Source: Robinsoniella sp.
GTDB taxonomy: Bacteria; Bacillota; Clostridia; Lachnospirales; Lachnospiraceae
Direction: 5' to 3'
Assembly: GCA_023664735.1 (NCBI GenBank)
Contig: JAMPFB010000021.1
Location: forward strand, 1 to 32,529
DNA length: 32,529 nt
Part shown: positions 32,345 to 32,529 of the stretch, in pieces
Layout of the letters: each line of letters begins with the position of its first letter
Numbering within the stretch: position 1 is the stretch's first letter
Program-made: the position numbers and the translations under genes
Notes under the pieces: model-generated
Seen by the model: the letters and a program-made list of their open reading frames with translations, nothing else
Databases searched by the model: none
Told to the model about the DNA's origin: nothing

Positions 32345-32529
32345 GTAACAGTACGGTATGGGGCTTTTGAAAGTAATGGATAGGGGGGACGCAACAGAGG
32401 GATGAGAGGGGAGTGGCTTTCCTGTTTTTGATGGCGATTTTCCTAAACAGCCTTAGAAGATTTTGGATGCCGTCCGGGTCGTCATATAGCGCCCTCCATG
32501 GCGCAATATGACTAAAATTGCCGTCCGTG
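32345..32529. repeat. Family-2 palindromic repeat, copy 3 (cut by window end)
   Basis: The outer arm starts near GCAACAGAGG (32391) and runs through GTTTTTGATGGCGA and AACAGCCTT to the central hairpin. It is in opposite orientation to copy 1. A possible outer end GTAACAGTA lies at 32345, matching CTGTTAC at 144-150 of copy 1. The window stops inside the element's centre. Confidence 0.8.

Overview
The window looks like a contig from a Gram-positive anaerobe of the Clostridia, most likely Lachnospiraceae. The evidence is moderate GC with Firmicutes-type Shine-Dalgarno sites, a T-box in front of pheST, the clostridial order pstSCAB-phoU-response regulator-histidine kinase, a SpoIID-like protein, and small Cys-rich proteins. 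The family assignment is inferred from gene content; the genus cannot be fixed. I see no rRNA, tRNA, CRISPR array, prophage or intact transposase.

Layout. Positions 1-150 hold half of a palindromic repeat (family 2). An RluA-type pseudouridine synthase (+) meets trpS (-) tail to tail with an 8-bp overlap. Next, on the minus strand, come a Cys-rich mini-protein and an operon of a sirtuin-like protein, a GlgX/isoamylase-like GH13 protein and a DUF5662 protein. A DUF362 lipoprotein, a 7-TM protein and a flavodoxin follow, also on minus. From 9.1 to 9.9 kb is a repeat-rich gap. Then an aromatic amino-acid operon runs on plus (aroF-tyrA-aroA) and ends at a strong terminator. Minus-strand genes follow: a PilZ protein, queA, pheT, pheS with a Phe T-box leader, an Rpn/PD-(D/E)XK nuclease, a YihY/BrkB membrane protein, a SpoIID/LytB protein and a probable 6S RNA. 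The phosphate regulon comes next (pstS-pstC-pstA-pstB-phoU-RR-HK, with Pho-box-like repeats before pstS), then a HAD hydrolase and a ZIP transporter. The window ends inside another family-2 repeat.

Two signals stand out. First, there is a family of palindromic elements of about 195 bp (copies at 2182, 7593, 8918, 17540 and 19316). Their ends read GTAACAGTTCAGCCC, and two copies are flanked by perfect 8-bp direct repeats. That marks them as non-autonomous transposable elements (MITEs), probably mobilised by an IS66-type transposase encoded elsewhere. Their outer arms differ between copies yet stay complementary within each copy, and some copies sit inside transcripts: the leader of the flavodoxin and the pheS-pheT junction. 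Isolated 13-14-bp ends also lie scattered in intergenic DNA. A second, larger palindrome family lies at both contig ends and at 9.5 kb.

Second, the 2.7-6.0 kb operon encodes two proteins whose folds are recognisable but whose catalytic residues are gone. The GH13 protein lacks the nucleophile and most of the other catalytic-site residues. The sirtuin lacks the catalytic His and the PDFR and NID motifs. They are followed by a His-rich DUF5662 protein that may be the only member with an intact metal site. This is the best candidate here for an undescribed system.

The remaining genes are ordinary housekeeping functions: aromatic amino-acid synthesis, Trp and Phe tRNA charging, queuosine, phosphate uptake and metal uptake.
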